Shown: positions 16,072 through 24,849 of the stretch, piece by piece
Position numbering within the stretch: position 1 is the stretch's first letter
Layout: the number at the start of each line of letters is the position of its first letter
Assembly (NCBI GenBank): GCA_963721905.1
Contig: CAVRMF010000011.1
Location: 124,001-188,000 of the forward strand
Reading direction: 5' to 3'
Origin: Roseiarcus sp963721905
Lineage (GTDB): Bacteria > Pseudomonadota > Alphaproteobacteria > Rhizobiales > Beijerinckiaceae
Length of the DNA: 64,000 nucleotides
Program-made: the position numbers and the translations under genes
Notes under the pieces: model-generated
The model's database searches: none
What the model was told of the DNA's origin: nothing
The model's input: only the letters and a program-made list of their open reading frames with translations

Positions 16072-17087
16072 GCCGTGTCCCCGCGAGCGGGCTTAGGCGC
16101 GAGGGACGAGGCGGCGCGGACGGCGAAGTCGTGAATGCGTTCGCGGCCGATCAGCACCAGCGCGACCAGGAGCGCCCCGATCCAGAATTCCCAGTACTCC
16201 GGCGTCGCAGCCGATATCACGTCCCTCAGTACGATGAACACGGCCGCACCGATGATGCCGCCATAGAGATAACCGGCGCCGCCGATGATGAGCATCAGCA
16301 TCACGTCGGCGGAGCGGTGGAAATCGAAGAGGTCGAGCGACACGATCTGCGTCGTCTCGGCAAGCAGAGCGCCGGCCACGCCGGCGTAGGCCGCGGAGAC
16401 CGCATAGATCGCGATGATGCGCCGGGAGGTCGCGATGCCGAGCGCGCCCGCGCGCAACCGGTTTTCGCGGATTGCCGCCAGCGCAAGCCCGAACGGCGAT
16501 TGCGCGAGACGCCGCGCGGCGGCGAACAGGATGAACAGCACGGCGAGACTGTAGAGCGCTGCGTTGCGTTGTCCGGTAAAGTCGATCGGGAAGAGGCCCA
16601 GCACCTTTCCCACCGAAAAGTTGAGGCCGTCCGTCCCGCCGGTCAGCCAGCCGTTGCGGTTCGCGAGTTCGCCGAGCATCAGCGAAACGCCGAGCGTCAC
16701 CATGAGGCGCGTGAGGTCGGCGCCGCGCAACAGGAGCGGCGCGGTCGCGAGGCCGAGGACGGCGGCCACGGCGGCTCCGACAAGAAGACCGAATGTCGGG
16801 TCGGCAAAGCCTTTGCTCGCGAAAATGGCCGCAGCGTAGGCGCCGAGGCCGAAGAACGCCGCCTGTCCCAGCGAGACGATGCCCGTCAGGCCGAGAATGA
16901 GGTCGAGCGACAGTGCGAACAACCCCGCAATCAGGATTTCGTTGATGAGCGCGGCGCGCGAGGGGACGACGATAATGATCGCCAGCACAGCGACCCAAAA
17001 GACGATCTCGGGCCATCGCCAGCGCGCGCGGCGATGCAGATGCGCCTCCAGCCGGCGCGCCGTCGCCGTCGGCTGAGCCGCGCTCAT
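16068..17087 (-). CDS. Liv-type ABC transporter permease (LivM-like), system 1
   Basis: 339-aa inner-membrane protein with about ten hydrophobic segments. Family signatures are LDLILGLTGIVSLGQAAFFGLGAYAAA and the coupling loop with AIRENRLRAGALGI, where the EN-R-A-LG pattern contacts the ATPases. The cytosolic N-terminus is basic (HLHRRARWRWPE). Four-base overlaps link it to LivG-like and LivH-like genes. Confidence 0.9.
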   Translation of the reverse strand: MSAAQPTATARRLEAHLHRRARWRWPEIVFWVAVLAIIIVVPSRAALINEILIAGLFALSLDLILGLTGIVSLGQAAFFGLGAYAAAIFASKGFADPTFGLLVGAAVAAVLGLATAPLLLRGADLTRLMVTLGVSLMLGELANRNGWLTGGTDGLNFSVGKVLGLFPIDFTGQRNAALYSLAVLFILFAAARRLAQSPFGLALAAIRENRLRAGALGIATSRRIIAIYAVSAAYAGVAGALLAETTQIVSLDLFDFHRSADVMLMLIIGGAGYLYGGIIGAAVFIVLRDVISAATPEYWEFWIGALLVALVLIGRERIHDFAVRAASSLAPKPARGDTA

Positions 17088-17947
17088 CGCCCGTCCCCGC
17101 GCGCGAACAGGCCTTGCGGACGCAGGACGAGGGTCACCACCATCACGCCGTAGATGATGAAGCCGCCGATCGAGGGGACGTAATATTTGCCCGCCACGTC
17201 GAGCACGCCGAGCAGCAGCGCCCCGAACAGCGCGCCCAGAATCCCGTTTGCGCCGCCGATGGTGACGACGATCAGGAACGTGACCAGAAATTTGACCGGG
17301 AAGGACGGATCGATGCCGCCGACGACGTCGGCGGCGAGCGCGCCTCCAAGTCCCGCAAGACCGCTGCCGACGGCGAAGGCGACAGCAAATATGCGGTCGA
17401 CGTTGATCCCGAGACCGTCAGCTACGCGCGTGTCATCGACTGCCGCCCTCAATTGCGCCCCGAACCGCGTCCTGACGAGGAAGATTTGCAGGAGCGCCGC
17501 GATGACGCCGCAGACGGCGACGATAAAGAGGCGATAGAGGCTGATGCCGACCCCGTACACCGTCACGCTGCCGGAGAGCCAGGCCGGCAAATTGACCTGT
17601 TGCGGCTCATCGCCGAGGAAGAAATCGGCGATCGGCATCGCCATCAGCACGAGGCCGATGGTGAACAGCACCTGATCGAGCGGGCTCGCGCCGTAGAGAC
17701 GGCGGTAGAGCGTTCGTTCGAGAACGACGCCGAGGATCGCCGGAATGAGAAAGGCGGCCGGCAACGTGACCAGAAACGGAACGCCGGCCCGATTCATCAG
17801 GAGCGCCGTCACGTACCCCCCGACCATGGCGAAGGCGCCATGCGCGAGGTTGATGAAATTCATCAACCCGAGCGTCACCGAAAGCCCGCTCGCGAGCACG
17901 AACAGCAACATGCCGTAAGCCACGCCGTCGAACAGAATCGTCAGCAT
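17084..17947 (-). CDS. Liv-type ABC transporter permease (LivH-like), system 1
   Basis: 288 aa from MLTILFDGVAYGMLLFV. The family pattern GLSVTLGLMNFINLAHGAFAM is present, as is the coupling loop RTRFGAQLRAAVDDTRVADGLGI. An in-frame ATG lies 24 codons upstream but the extra sequence is hydrophilic and runs into the edge of a dispersed repeat, so I prefer 17947. The 74-base distance from repeat copy C and the repeat itself separate this gene from the binding-protein gene; transcription probably continues through. Confidence 0.88.
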   Translation of the reverse strand: MLTILFDGVAYGMLLFVLASGLSVTLGLMNFINLAHGAFAMVGGYVTALLMNRAGVPFLVTLPAAFLIPAILGVVLERTLYRRLYGASPLDQVLFTIGLVLMAMPIADFFLGDEPQQVNLPAWLSGSVTVYGVGISLYRLFIVAVCGVIAALLQIFLVRTRFGAQLRAAVDDTRVADGLGINVDRIFAVAFAVGSGLAGLGGALAADVVGGIDPSFPVKFLVTFLIVVTIGGANGILGALFGALLLGVLDVAGKYYVPSIGGFIIYGVMVVTLVLRPQGLFARGDGR

Positions 17948-18020
17948 GTGCTGCTCGAAAAGGTCATACGAATTCGCGCCAGGGCAATGGAAACTCAGTG
18001 GGTTCGAAGTTTCGACCAAG

Positions 18021-18165
18021 TCTCCCCTCTCCCCATGCGGGAGAGGGGCTGGGGGGTGAGGGGTCCGGCGCGCCAGCGCGTCGGCTACGGTGCGCTTTGC
18101 AGCGCGGACCCCTCATCCGGCCGCGCGTTCCGCGCGTCCACCTTCTCCCACAAGGGGAGAAGGGG
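18021..18165. repeat. dispersed palindromic intergenic repeat, copy C
   Basis: Starts TCTCCCCTCTCCCCATGCGG and ends CACAAGGGGAGAAGGGG. It contains GACCCCTCATCCGGCCGCGC and CGCGTCCACCTTCTCCC, the reverse-oriented core of copies A, B and D. It fills the gap between the binding-protein stop and the LivH-like gene and can fold into a long hairpin, which could protect the upstream message. Confidence 0.75.
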
Positions 18166-18171
18166 TCGCCG

Positions 18172-19359
18172 TCAGTGCTTCGCAGCCTTGTAGGGGTCCT
18201 TCACGTTGGGAATGGTCTCGAACTCGACGTTGTAGAGCGCGCCGTCCTTTTTCTCGACCTTGCGGACATAGATGTTTTGCACGATCTCGCGCGTTTCCGG
18301 GTCGATGGAGATGGGTCCTCGCGGGCTCATCCAGCTCATGTCCTTCATAGCGGCCATGAGCGCATCCCCGCTCGCGTCGCCCTTGGTCTTTTCCAGCGCC
18401 TTGTAGACGAGCGCCATCCCGTCATAGGCCCCCACCGCCATGAAATTCGGCCGCATGCCGTTGTTGGCCTTTTCGAACGCAGCGACGAAGGCCTTGTTCT
18501 CCGGCGAATCGTGGTCCGCCGAATAATGGTGCGTGGTCACCGCGCCGAGCGCTGAATCGCCGATGTCGGCGAGCAGGTCATCGTCGGTGACGTCGCCTGT
18601 GCCGATGAGCTTGATGCCCGACTTGTCGAGCCCGCGCTCGACGAATTCCTTCATGAAGATGGCGCCCTGGCCCGACGGCACGAAGACGAACACCGCGTCC
18701 GGCGCGTCGTCCTTCATCCGCTGAAGGAAGGGGGCAAAGTCCGGATTCTTCAGCGGCACGCGAATCTTCTGCGTAATCTTGCCGCCGCCCTTCTCGAACG
18801 TGTCGCCGAACCATTTCTCCGCGTCGACGCCCGGGCCGTAGTCGGTCACGATGGTGACGACCTTCTTGATCCCGTTCTTCAGCGCCCAGTCGGCCATCGG
18901 TGCGGCGGCCTGCGGCAGCGTGAATGAGGTGCGCACGATATAGGGCGACTTCTCGGTGATCATAGCGGTCCCGGCGGCGGTGACGATCTCGGGCACTTTC
19001 GCTTCGGTCGCAACCGGCGCCGCGGCGAGCGCGAGCGGCGTGAGGCCGAAGCCCATCAGCACGCTTGCGTGATCGTTGCCGATCAGCTCCTCGGCGAGGC
19101 GCTTGGTCACGTCGGCCGCCCCGGTGTCGTCCTTGACCACGAGCGCAATCTTCTTGCCGGCGACCGTATCTCCGTGTTGCTGAATGTAGAGCTCCGCGGC
19201 TGCGCGCTCCTGCTTGCCGGTCGATGCCGACGGACCGGTCATCGGCAGGATCATTCCGACGGTCACCGTGTTGTCATCGGCCATCGCCGGCGCGGCGAGC
19301 AGCGCGGCGCCCAGGACGGGGCCTAACACGGCGCCAAGGATCACGTGTCTGGAAATCAT
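18172..19359 (-). CDS. Liv-type ABC transporter substrate-binding protein, system 1
   Basis: 395-aa periplasmic binding protein (peripla_BP_6 type). Signal peptide: MISRHVILGAVLG, hydrophobic core, cleavage near APAMA-DDNTV. Mature start VTVGMILPMTGPSASTGKQE is typical, and VVTIVTDYGPGVDAEKWFGDTFE and YDGMALVYKALE follow. The longer ATG-led frame begins 16 codons earlier but would bury the signal peptide. Followed by the Liv-like permeases and ATPases; preceded by dehydrogenase, ferredoxin and P450 genes on the same strand. It probably brings in the P450's substrate or a related aromatic compound; this is inference from context. Confidence 0.9.
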   Translation of the reverse strand: MISRHVILGAVLGPVLGAALLAAPAMADDNTVTVGMILPMTGPSASTGKQERAAAELYIQQHGDTVAGKKIALVVKDDTGAADVTKRLAEELIGNDHASVLMGFGLTPLALAAAPVATEAKVPEIVTAAGTAMITEKSPYIVRTSFTLPQAAAPMADWALKNGIKKVVTIVTDYGPGVDAEKWFGDTFEKGGGKITQKIRVPLKNPDFAPFLQRMKDDAPDAVFVFVPSGQGAIFMKEFVERGLDKSGIKLIGTGDVTDDDLLADIGDSALGAVTTHHYSADHDSPENKAFVAAFEKANNGMRPNFMAVGAYDGMALVYKALEKTKGDASGDALMAAMKDMSWMSPRGPISIDPETREIVQNIYVRKVEKKDGALYNVEFETIPNVKDPYKAAKH

Positions 19360-19443
19360 CGAATGCTCCTCCCGTTCGGCCGGTGAGCGGCGCGAATTAT
19401 CATGCAACGCTAGCCTCTTCGGACGGCAAGCGGAAGAGGCGCC

Positions 19444-20367
19444 TTAGTCGGCCTTTTGGTCAAGGGTGGCGAGAATCCTGTCGGCGAGGGCGCGATAATC
19501 TGCAGCTTCGTCCGCGCTTGATCTAAGGCCAAGGTCGCCGACCGTCTGCTGCCAGCCGACCGATGCGCGCGACATCGCCCCATCGAGGCCAAGGAGATCG
19601 ACGGTCAGGGCGACCTCGCGCATCTCCGCCGCGCGCCGGACGCCATGCGTCATCACCCGTTCGAGCATGTAGGCCGAGCGCTTCCTCCAGTCGAAGCCGG
19701 GATAAGTGTCGTCGAGCGAATCGAGCACGGTCTCGATCACACCGGCCTTCCGCCCGGCCAGCACACATTCGCAGACCAGCGCCTCGAGCCCCTTCATCAT
19801 GATCGAGCGGATCATCTTGACCGCCGACGAGGAGCCGACAGGTCCGTCATGAATCGTGGCCGACATGTCGAGCGCGGCGAGTGCGGCTGCCGCATCCTTG
19901 GCGTGCGAGCCGCTGATGAGGAGCGGGGTCCGATGCAGCCGCGGATGCACTGGCGCCATCACCGCCACATCGACATAGCGCGCGCCGGCGGCGTCCACCT
20001 CGCTCGCCGTCCGCTCCTTGGTCTGCGGCGCGCAGGAATCGCAGTCGAAAACCAGCGCGCCGTTAGCGAGGCCCGGCAGCGCCGCCATCGCCGCTTGATG
20101 CGCCTGGTCGGCCGTCACGACCAGGAAGACGGCTTCGGCGCCGGCGACCGCTCCGGGCGCGCTCGACGCCCCAATGACGTTCGCAGCGGCGTAGTCGGCG
20201 CGCTTGGCGGCGCGCACATCCGCGTCGGGGAAATCGGTCTTGATGTCGTACGCGGCGACTCGCGCGCTGAAGCCGGGTTGCGTGCGCCACCCGTCAAGGA
20301 ACGCGCGCGCCGCCTCGCCGAAACCGATGAAGGCGATGGAGCCTGCGGCGATCGTGGACTCGGACAT
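19444..20367 (-). CDS. NAD(P)-binding dehydrogenase with DUF1932-type C-terminal domain
   Basis: 307 aa. Rossmann domain starts IAFIGFGEAARAFLDGW (GxGxxA) and continues to about residue 170, with VFLVVTADQAHQAA and LVFDCDSCAPQTKERTA. The C-terminal half (KMIRSIMMKGLEALVCECVL, then YPGFDWRKRSAYMLERVMTHG) fits the DUF1932 domain found on 6-phosphogluconate/beta-hydroxyacid-dehydrogenase relatives. The lysine in SSAVKMIRS is in the place of the catalytic lysine. Substrate unknown. Its position directly after the ferredoxin gene (16 bases) suggests it oxidises a product of the P450 pathway. Confidence 0.75.
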   Translation of the reverse strand: MSESTIAAGSIAFIGFGEAARAFLDGWRTQPGFSARVAAYDIKTDFPDADVRAAKRADYAAANVIGASSAPGAVAGAEAVFLVVTADQAHQAAMAALPGLANGALVFDCDSCAPQTKERTASEVDAAGARYVDVAVMAPVHPRLHRTPLLISGSHAKDAAAALAALDMSATIHDGPVGSSSAVKMIRSIMMKGLEALVCECVLAGRKAGVIETVLDSLDDTYPGFDWRKRSAYMLERVMTHGVRRAAEMREVALTVDLLGLDGAMSRASVGWQQTVGDLGLRSSADEAADYRALADRILATLDQKAD

Positions 20368-20383
20368 GGCGCCTCGGTCGCTC

Positions 20384-20707
20384 TTACCCTTGCGTTTCCG
20401 GCAGGTGGACGACGAGACCGTCGATCGCCGGCGACGCCTTGAGCTGGCAGGAAAGGCGGCTGTTGGGTCGCACTCCGGCAGCGGCCAGGTCGAGCATCGC
20501 GAGTTCATTGTCGTCGGGAGGCGGCAGTTCCGCAAGCCGCTCCTCGTCGACGTAGCAGTGACAGGTCGCGCAGGCGCAGGAGCCGCCGCATTCGCCGACG
20601 ATCCCCTCCACGCCGTTCGACACTGCGCCCTGCATGAGGCTCCAGCCGCTGGCGACGTCCACGGTCTTGGAGCGGCCGCCCCAATCCACATAAGTGATCT
20701 TCGCCAT
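20384..20707 (-). CDS. [2Fe-2S] ferredoxin
   Basis: 107-aa adrenodoxin/putidaredoxin-type ferredoxin. Cluster cysteines follow C-x5-C-x2-C (Cys40, Cys46, Cys49 in GECGGSCACATCH) with the fourth in RLSCQL (Cys87). Start at MAKITYVDWGG; an ATG four codons upstream is also possible. It lies 51 bases after the P450 stop and is the obvious electron donor for it. No ferredoxin reductase gene is in the window, so a reductase must come from elsewhere. Confidence 0.92.
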   Translation of the reverse strand: MAKITYVDWGGRSKTVDVASGWSLMQGAVSNGVEGIVGECGGSCACATCHCYVDEERLAELPPPDDNELAMLDLAAAGVRPNSRLSCQLKASPAIDGLVVHLPETQG

Positions 20708-20758
20708 CGACTGCTCCAAACGAGCGCGCGCGTGAAAGGCCCTGCGGGGCCAGCCTCA

Positions 20759-21934
20759 TTAGTGAACCGCAAGCTCCAGCGCGAGCGGGCTGCGGAACGT
20801 CGATGACGGCATCCAGGGGAGCTGGTCGGCGACGCGGCTGTAGTTGGGGACCATTTTGTGGAACTCCTCGAAAGCGATCTTGGTCGCGATGCGGGCGACC
20901 GAGGCGCCAAGGCAAGCGTGGACGCCGCCGCCGAAGCCAAGATGCCCGCGTGGCTTGCGAGCGACATCGAAGCGGTCGGGATCGGGGTATTGCCGCTCGT
21001 CGCGGTTGCCCGAACCATAAGCAAGGCACACGAAGTCACCTTCCCTCATCGTTTGCCCATGCAGTTCGACATCCTTCATCAGGCGGCGGCGGAAGCGCTG
21101 GGCCGAGGTGTTGAAGCGCAGGCTCTCCTCGATAGCGCCTGCGAGCAATTCCGGATTTTTGACCGTCGCCTCGCGCGCCTCAGGGAAGCTCGCGAGATTG
21201 TAGGCGAACATCATCATGAAGCCACCGAGCAATTCGACCCCCGCCATGATCAGCGTCGTCGTCGTCAGCAGCACCTCGCGCTCGTCGAGCCTGTCGCCGT
21301 CGATCTCAGCCGAAGCGAAGTTCGAGATGAGGTCGTTTCGCGGCGCCGCTCGGCGCATGGCGATCACCTTGGCGGCATAGTCGCGCATCCATTCGAAAGC
21401 GGCCAGATGTTCAGGCCCTTTGGCCCGGGTGCGCGGATCGCTCTGCACCATCAGCACCGCCTTTTCGCGCACAGTGTCCTCATCGACGATCGCCTCGTCG
21501 CCCGACGGCAGGCCGAGCGCGGCCATCAGCACGCGGACGGTGAATCTCGCCGAATAGTCCTTGAAGTCGAACGTTGTCTCGCCGCGCAGGTCTTCAGCGG
21601 CGCCCTTTGCGATGGCGCGGATCGGCTCGGCGAGGCCTTCGAGGTTGCGCTTCATGAAGGCGTATTGAACGAGCGCCCGCAGCCGATCATGGCGCGGTGG
21701 ATCGGTCGTGCCCAATGTCGCGCCCGCACGGTTGGGCAACTCCGTCATCATGTTGCCGCTGGCGGACGAATAGGTCCGCCAGTCCTGCCCGGCGCTGACG
21801 ATATCGGCGTAGCGCGAGAGAACCCAGATCTGCGCCTCCTCGCTCCAGAAGCAGGGCGCCTCGTCGCGCAAGCGCTTGTAGTAAGGAAATGGATCGGCGT
21901 CGACGGCCGGGGAATAAGGATCGAAATGCAGCAT
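20759..21934 (-). CDS. cytochrome P450, bacterial class I
   Basis: 391 aa, soluble. Heme-binding loop FGGGVHACLG places the proximal ligand at Cys341; the K-helix ExxR is in AIEESLRFN. The I-helix reads IMAGVELLGGF: the acid of the usual acid-alcohol pair is present but the conserved Thr is Leu. The gene heads a minus-strand run with ferredoxin, dehydrogenase and an importer, and faces an AraC-type regulator. Given the two protocatechuate-type ring-cleavage sets nearby, demethylation or hydroxylation of an aromatic acid is a reasonable guess, but nothing in the sequence fixes the substrate. Confidence 0.9.
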   Translation of the reverse strand: MLHFDPYSPAVDADPFPYYKRLRDEAPCFWSEEAQIWVLSRYADIVSAGQDWRTYSSASGNMMTELPNRAGATLGTTDPPRHDRLRALVQYAFMKRNLEGLAEPIRAIAKGAAEDLRGETTFDFKDYSARFTVRVLMAALGLPSGDEAIVDEDTVREKAVLMVQSDPRTRAKGPEHLAAFEWMRDYAAKVIAMRRAAPRNDLISNFASAEIDGDRLDEREVLLTTTTLIMAGVELLGGFMMMFAYNLASFPEAREATVKNPELLAGAIEESLRFNTSAQRFRRRLMKDVELHGQTMREGDFVCLAYGSGNRDERQYPDPDRFDVARKPRGHLGFGGGVHACLGASVARIATKIAFEEFHKMVPNYSRVADQLPWMPSSTFRSPLALELAVH

Positions 21935-22001
21935 GGACGCCTCCCTCAGGTTTTGAGTTCAGCCTAGCGCCGCCGGACCTGCCCGCCCATGTGAAACAAG
22001 C

Positions 22002-22014
22002 TGCAAAAATTGCA
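22002..22014. promoter_or_regulatory. inverted repeat in the P450/araC divergent promoter
   Basis: TGCAAAAATTGCA has perfect 5-bp arms around AAA, in the 102-base gap between the divergent P450 and AraC-type genes, 23 bases before the regulator start. A plausible operator, perhaps autoregulatory. No measured promoter. Confidence 0.35.
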
Positions 22015-22036
22015 CTTTTCGTTCAAATTGGAGGGC

Positions 22037-22970
22037 ATGAGCAAACCCCGCGCGACGACGAAACCGTCCCGCCGCGCGCCGGCCGGCGGCGCCATCCCCA
22101 ACTTTGCGCTCTACGGCGAAGCGCCGGCGCCCCAGCAGGAGACGCTTCACATCGAGGAGATCCAGTCTCGCAGCCGCCTCCACCAATGGGAGATCAAGCC
22201 TCACGTCCATCAAGGCCTTTATCAGATCGTCTGGCTCCATCGCGGCCGCGCCGAGGTCGGCATCGACGAATGGAGCGGCGTGGTCGAAGGCCCGGCAGCG
22301 ATTGTCGCGCCCCCGGGCGTGGTGCATGGATTCCGGTTCGCTCCCGAGGCCGATGGACTCGTCTTGACCTTGAGCGCGCGCTTTCTGGTCGAGGGCGAGC
22401 TTCCCGCGGCGGCAGAGGCGTTCCGGACGCTTTTTCTCACCCCGACGGCCGTAAGCCTGACTTCCGACGACGGCGCCGTCAGGCGGCTCGACGCGCTGAT
22501 GCGCGCACTCGCGGCCGAGTTCGCGACGCCGGGCGGCGGCGCCTCGCCGGTTCCGTTGTGGCTCGCCCGTGCGATCGTCTGGCGCCTGGCGCAGGCCCGC
22601 GCCCTCAGCGGTCGTGCGGAAGGGACGCGGGGGCGGCGTCATCAGGCCCTGTTCACCCGCTTTCTCCTGCTGGTCGAGGAGCATTTTCTCGACCGCTGGC
22701 CGCTCGAGCGCTACGCCCGCGCCCTCGGCCTGTCGAACCCGCGCCTCAACCGGCTCGCGCGGACGGAGACTGGAGGCTCGGCGCTCGAAATCATCCATGA
22801 GCGCCTGAACTCGAGAAGCGTGCCGGCGCCTTTATTACATCGCTGCGCCGGCCGAAACGCTCGCGCGCGAGCTCGGCTTCGACGACCCGACCTATTTCAC
22901 CAAGTTCTTCAAGCGCCGCACGGGCCTCACACCACATCGATGGCGCGAACAGAATCGCGCGGCGCGGTAA
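22037..22970 (+). pseudogene. AraC-family transcriptional regulator with +1 frameshift
   Basis: Start MSKPRATTKPSR with GGAGG upstream. N-terminal cupin-like sensor domain (LHQWEIKPHVHQGLYQIVWL, IVAPPGVVHGFRF), then the first helix-turn-helix (WPLERYARALGLSNPRLNRL). After EIIHERLN the frame is lost at base 22811; one frame over it continues REACRRLYYIAAPAETLARE then LGFDDPTYFTKFFKRRTGL and a stop at 22970, the second helix-turn-helix. Deleting one base at 22811 restores a 310-aa protein of normal AraC length. It would be expected to control the divergent P450 operon, as PobR-like regulators do for hydroxybenzoate genes. Either a sequence error or a recent mutation. Confidence 0.85.
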
Positions 22971-23108
22971 GCCCCTATTGGCGCGACGCCGTGCAAGCTT
23001 GCTACCTAGCCAAGGGCGTTGCCCTTGATATCCCTGCGGCTCCTGAACGGGGGCGCGGGAGCTGGAGATGTCGGCTACCTTGCCGAGTTCACCTCGGCGG
23101 GGCCTTCC
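22971..23108 (+). ncRNA. hairpin-rich leader of the 539-aa unknown protein
   Basis: 138 bases between the regulator stop and the next ATG. Visible self-complementary units, in order: GCAAGCTTGC (22993-23002, palindrome), AAGGGCgttGCCCTT (23012-23026), GCTCC...GGAGC (23039-23062) and GCCGAGttcacCTCGGC (23082-23098). So dense a run of perfect stems just before an orphan reading frame suggests a structured RNA or a mobile-element end. No match to a known riboswitch or group I/II intron core was recognised. Confidence 0.4.
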
Positions 23109-24728
23109 ATGAACGCCTTCTATGAGCACCACAAGGACAGCATTCGCTTTCACTATCGCTGCTTCGACCGGATCCTGCTCAACGGATTGATCCAGCCGTT
23201 TCAGCAGCCCGAAAGGGTCATTGGGTTTTTCGACGCCTACCGACATTTGTACCCGGTGAGCCGGGGCACGTTGCATGGCATTGCCGATCGCTTTCAGCAG
23301 TGGCTGAAGCAGTGGTCGGAGAAGCGCAACGTTCCAGTCCTGGAGGCGCCGAAGGGCCGCCGCGACGAGTTCGTCGAACCGTACTTCAAAGACGCCAAGC
23401 CCGACGAGGTCGTTGCCGTACTGAAGGCCCGCGAGCCGGCACGCATTATGATCGCCATCGGCGACAGGACGGCAAACCGCTGGCATCTGCAATTTGCCGA
23501 ACGCTGGGTTGTGCAATTCAACTTCTATGTCAACGACGAGCGATGGGGCCGCATGTTCGTGCGCATGTGCCCCTACCTGCCGTTCTCGGCGCGGATCTGC
23601 CTCAACCAGCACCATTGGCTGGCAAACCGCATGCGCGAGGAGGGCATCGACTTTCAGCAATGCTCGAACGCTTTCATGCGGTGCGCCAGACCCGAGCGCC
23701 TGCAAGAACTGGCCGACGAGCTAAGCGCTCGCGACCTCGTCATCTGCGGCCAGAAGTGGCTCGCCTGCTTCACGCCGTTCTTTACCCCAGCGGAACGAGA
23801 ACACGCCGGCTGCCATCATAGGCTGTTCTTCGCCCAGACCGAGTTCTGCGACAATCTCGTCTTCCATCGTCGCGCCGCGCTCGACAAGCTCGGCGAACGG
23901 CTCCTCGACGCCAATCGGACCATCGGCCAGCCAAACAAGATCACCACGATCTTCGGCCACAAGGTCACCAAGCTGCACCACGGCAAGCTGCAAACCGAGA
24001 TCGAGCACATGGACCTCGCCAACCCGGTCATTCGCAGCCATTATCGCAACGGCTTCATCAAGCAGTACGTGCGCGATCACCTCATCCTGCGCACCGAGGC
24101 CTCGACCAACAACGTCACCGATTACGGCGTCAGGAAGGCCGTCGACAACCTGCCGGCCCTGCGCACCACCCTCTCGGCAATCAACGACAATTACTTGAAC
24201 GTGCAGCAGGACATCGTCGAGACGTTCCTTGATCGAGGGCAATTGCGAAAGCTGGCACAACCGACGATCACCGCCGCCGGAAAGCGCATTCCCGGCCTTA
24301 AGCTCGACAATCCGCGGCAACTCGCGCTCATGCACGCTCTCGTGCGCTTCAGCCACATCGCGGCCGGCAACAGCTTCACGACTGCCGAACTTCACCCCAG
24401 AGTCGTCGACGCCCTCGGCTCCGGCGCCGATCGCTACACCCTCGCTTCGCTGCGCTACGATCTTTCAAAACTTCGCGCCAAGGGCCTCGTCGAAAAGCTG
24501 CCGCACTCGCGCCGCTACCGGCTCCTTCCCAACGGCTACTCGATCTGCCTCGTCTTCCTGAAGCTCTTCGAACGCGTCTACGCCCCGCTGACCGCCGGCC
24601 TCCTCTCGCCCATCAAGGCCGACGCCAGGCTCCACAGCCAACACCGGTCCCAACTCGACCGCCTCTACCAGCGCGTCGTCGACGATCTCGACAAGCTCAT
24701 TCAAGCCATCGGCCTCAAAGCAGCATGA
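23109..24728 (+). CDS. uncharacterised 539-aa protein, possibly mobile-element encoded
   Basis: Starts MNAFYEHHKDSIRFHYRCFD. I do not recognise a named domain. The N-terminal 200 residues are basic and aromatic (FNFYVNDERWGRMFVRMCPY, ARICLNQHHWLANRMREEG), the middle carries conserved-looking polar motifs (NKITTIFGHKVTK, NPVIRSHYRNGFIKQYVRDH), and the C-terminal part (YTLASLRYDLSKLRAKGLVE) looks like a winged-helix. No signal peptide or membrane segment. Cys and His are frequent but form no obvious zinc motif. It splits the catabolic region between the regulator and ligA-like gene, is unrelated to the neighbours by function, and has a structured leader, which together suggest an inserted element. 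From memory, near-identical multi-copy hypothetical proteins occur in soil bacteria; not checked. Confidence 0.6.
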   Translation: MNAFYEHHKDSIRFHYRCFDRILLNGLIQPFQQPERVIGFFDAYRHLYPVSRGTLHGIADRFQQWLKQWSEKRNVPVLEAPKGRRDEFVEPYFKDAKPDEVVAVLKAREPARIMIAIGDRTANRWHLQFAERWVVQFNFYVNDERWGRMFVRMCPYLPFSARICLNQHHWLANRMREEGIDFQQCSNAFMRCARPERLQELADELSARDLVICGQKWLACFTPFFTPAEREHAGCHHRLFFAQTEFCDNLVFHRRAALDKLGERLLDANRTIGQPNKITTIFGHKVTKLHHGKLQTEIEHMDLANPVIRSHYRNGFIKQYVRDHLILRTEASTNNVTDYGVRKAVDNLPALRTTLSAINDNYLNVQQDIVETFLDRGQLRKLAQPTITAAGKRIPGLKLDNPRQLALMHALVRFSHIAAGNSFTTAELHPRVVDALGSGADRYTLASLRYDLSKLRAKGLVEKLPHSRRYRLLPNGYSICLVFLKLFERVYAPLTAGLLSPIKADARLHSQHRSQLDRLYQRVVDDLDKLIQAIGLKAA

Positions 24729-24849
24729 CCGCCGCCCCAACGCGAACGGAATCCTCGTTACAGGCGCAATAACGGTCTAATGCCGCATTTCTTTCTGGCA
24801 ATGCGCGCCGTATTGAACGCGATAACGATGTCTCAAGGGGAGGAGCCCA

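Noticed and set aside
15457..17153. Long plus-strand frames opposite livG/livM
   Set aside because: Arg/Asp/Gln-rich shadow translations with no family likeness.
20368..21039. Long upstream extension of the dehydrogenase frame (to 21039)
   Set aside because: It is antisense-phase shadow over the ferredoxin and P450 genes, Arg/Ser-rich; the Rossmann start at 20367 is clear.
22993..23108. Leader as group I or group II intron core
   Set aside because: No recognisable P7/domain V-like segment or GUGYG start; only hairpins are seen.
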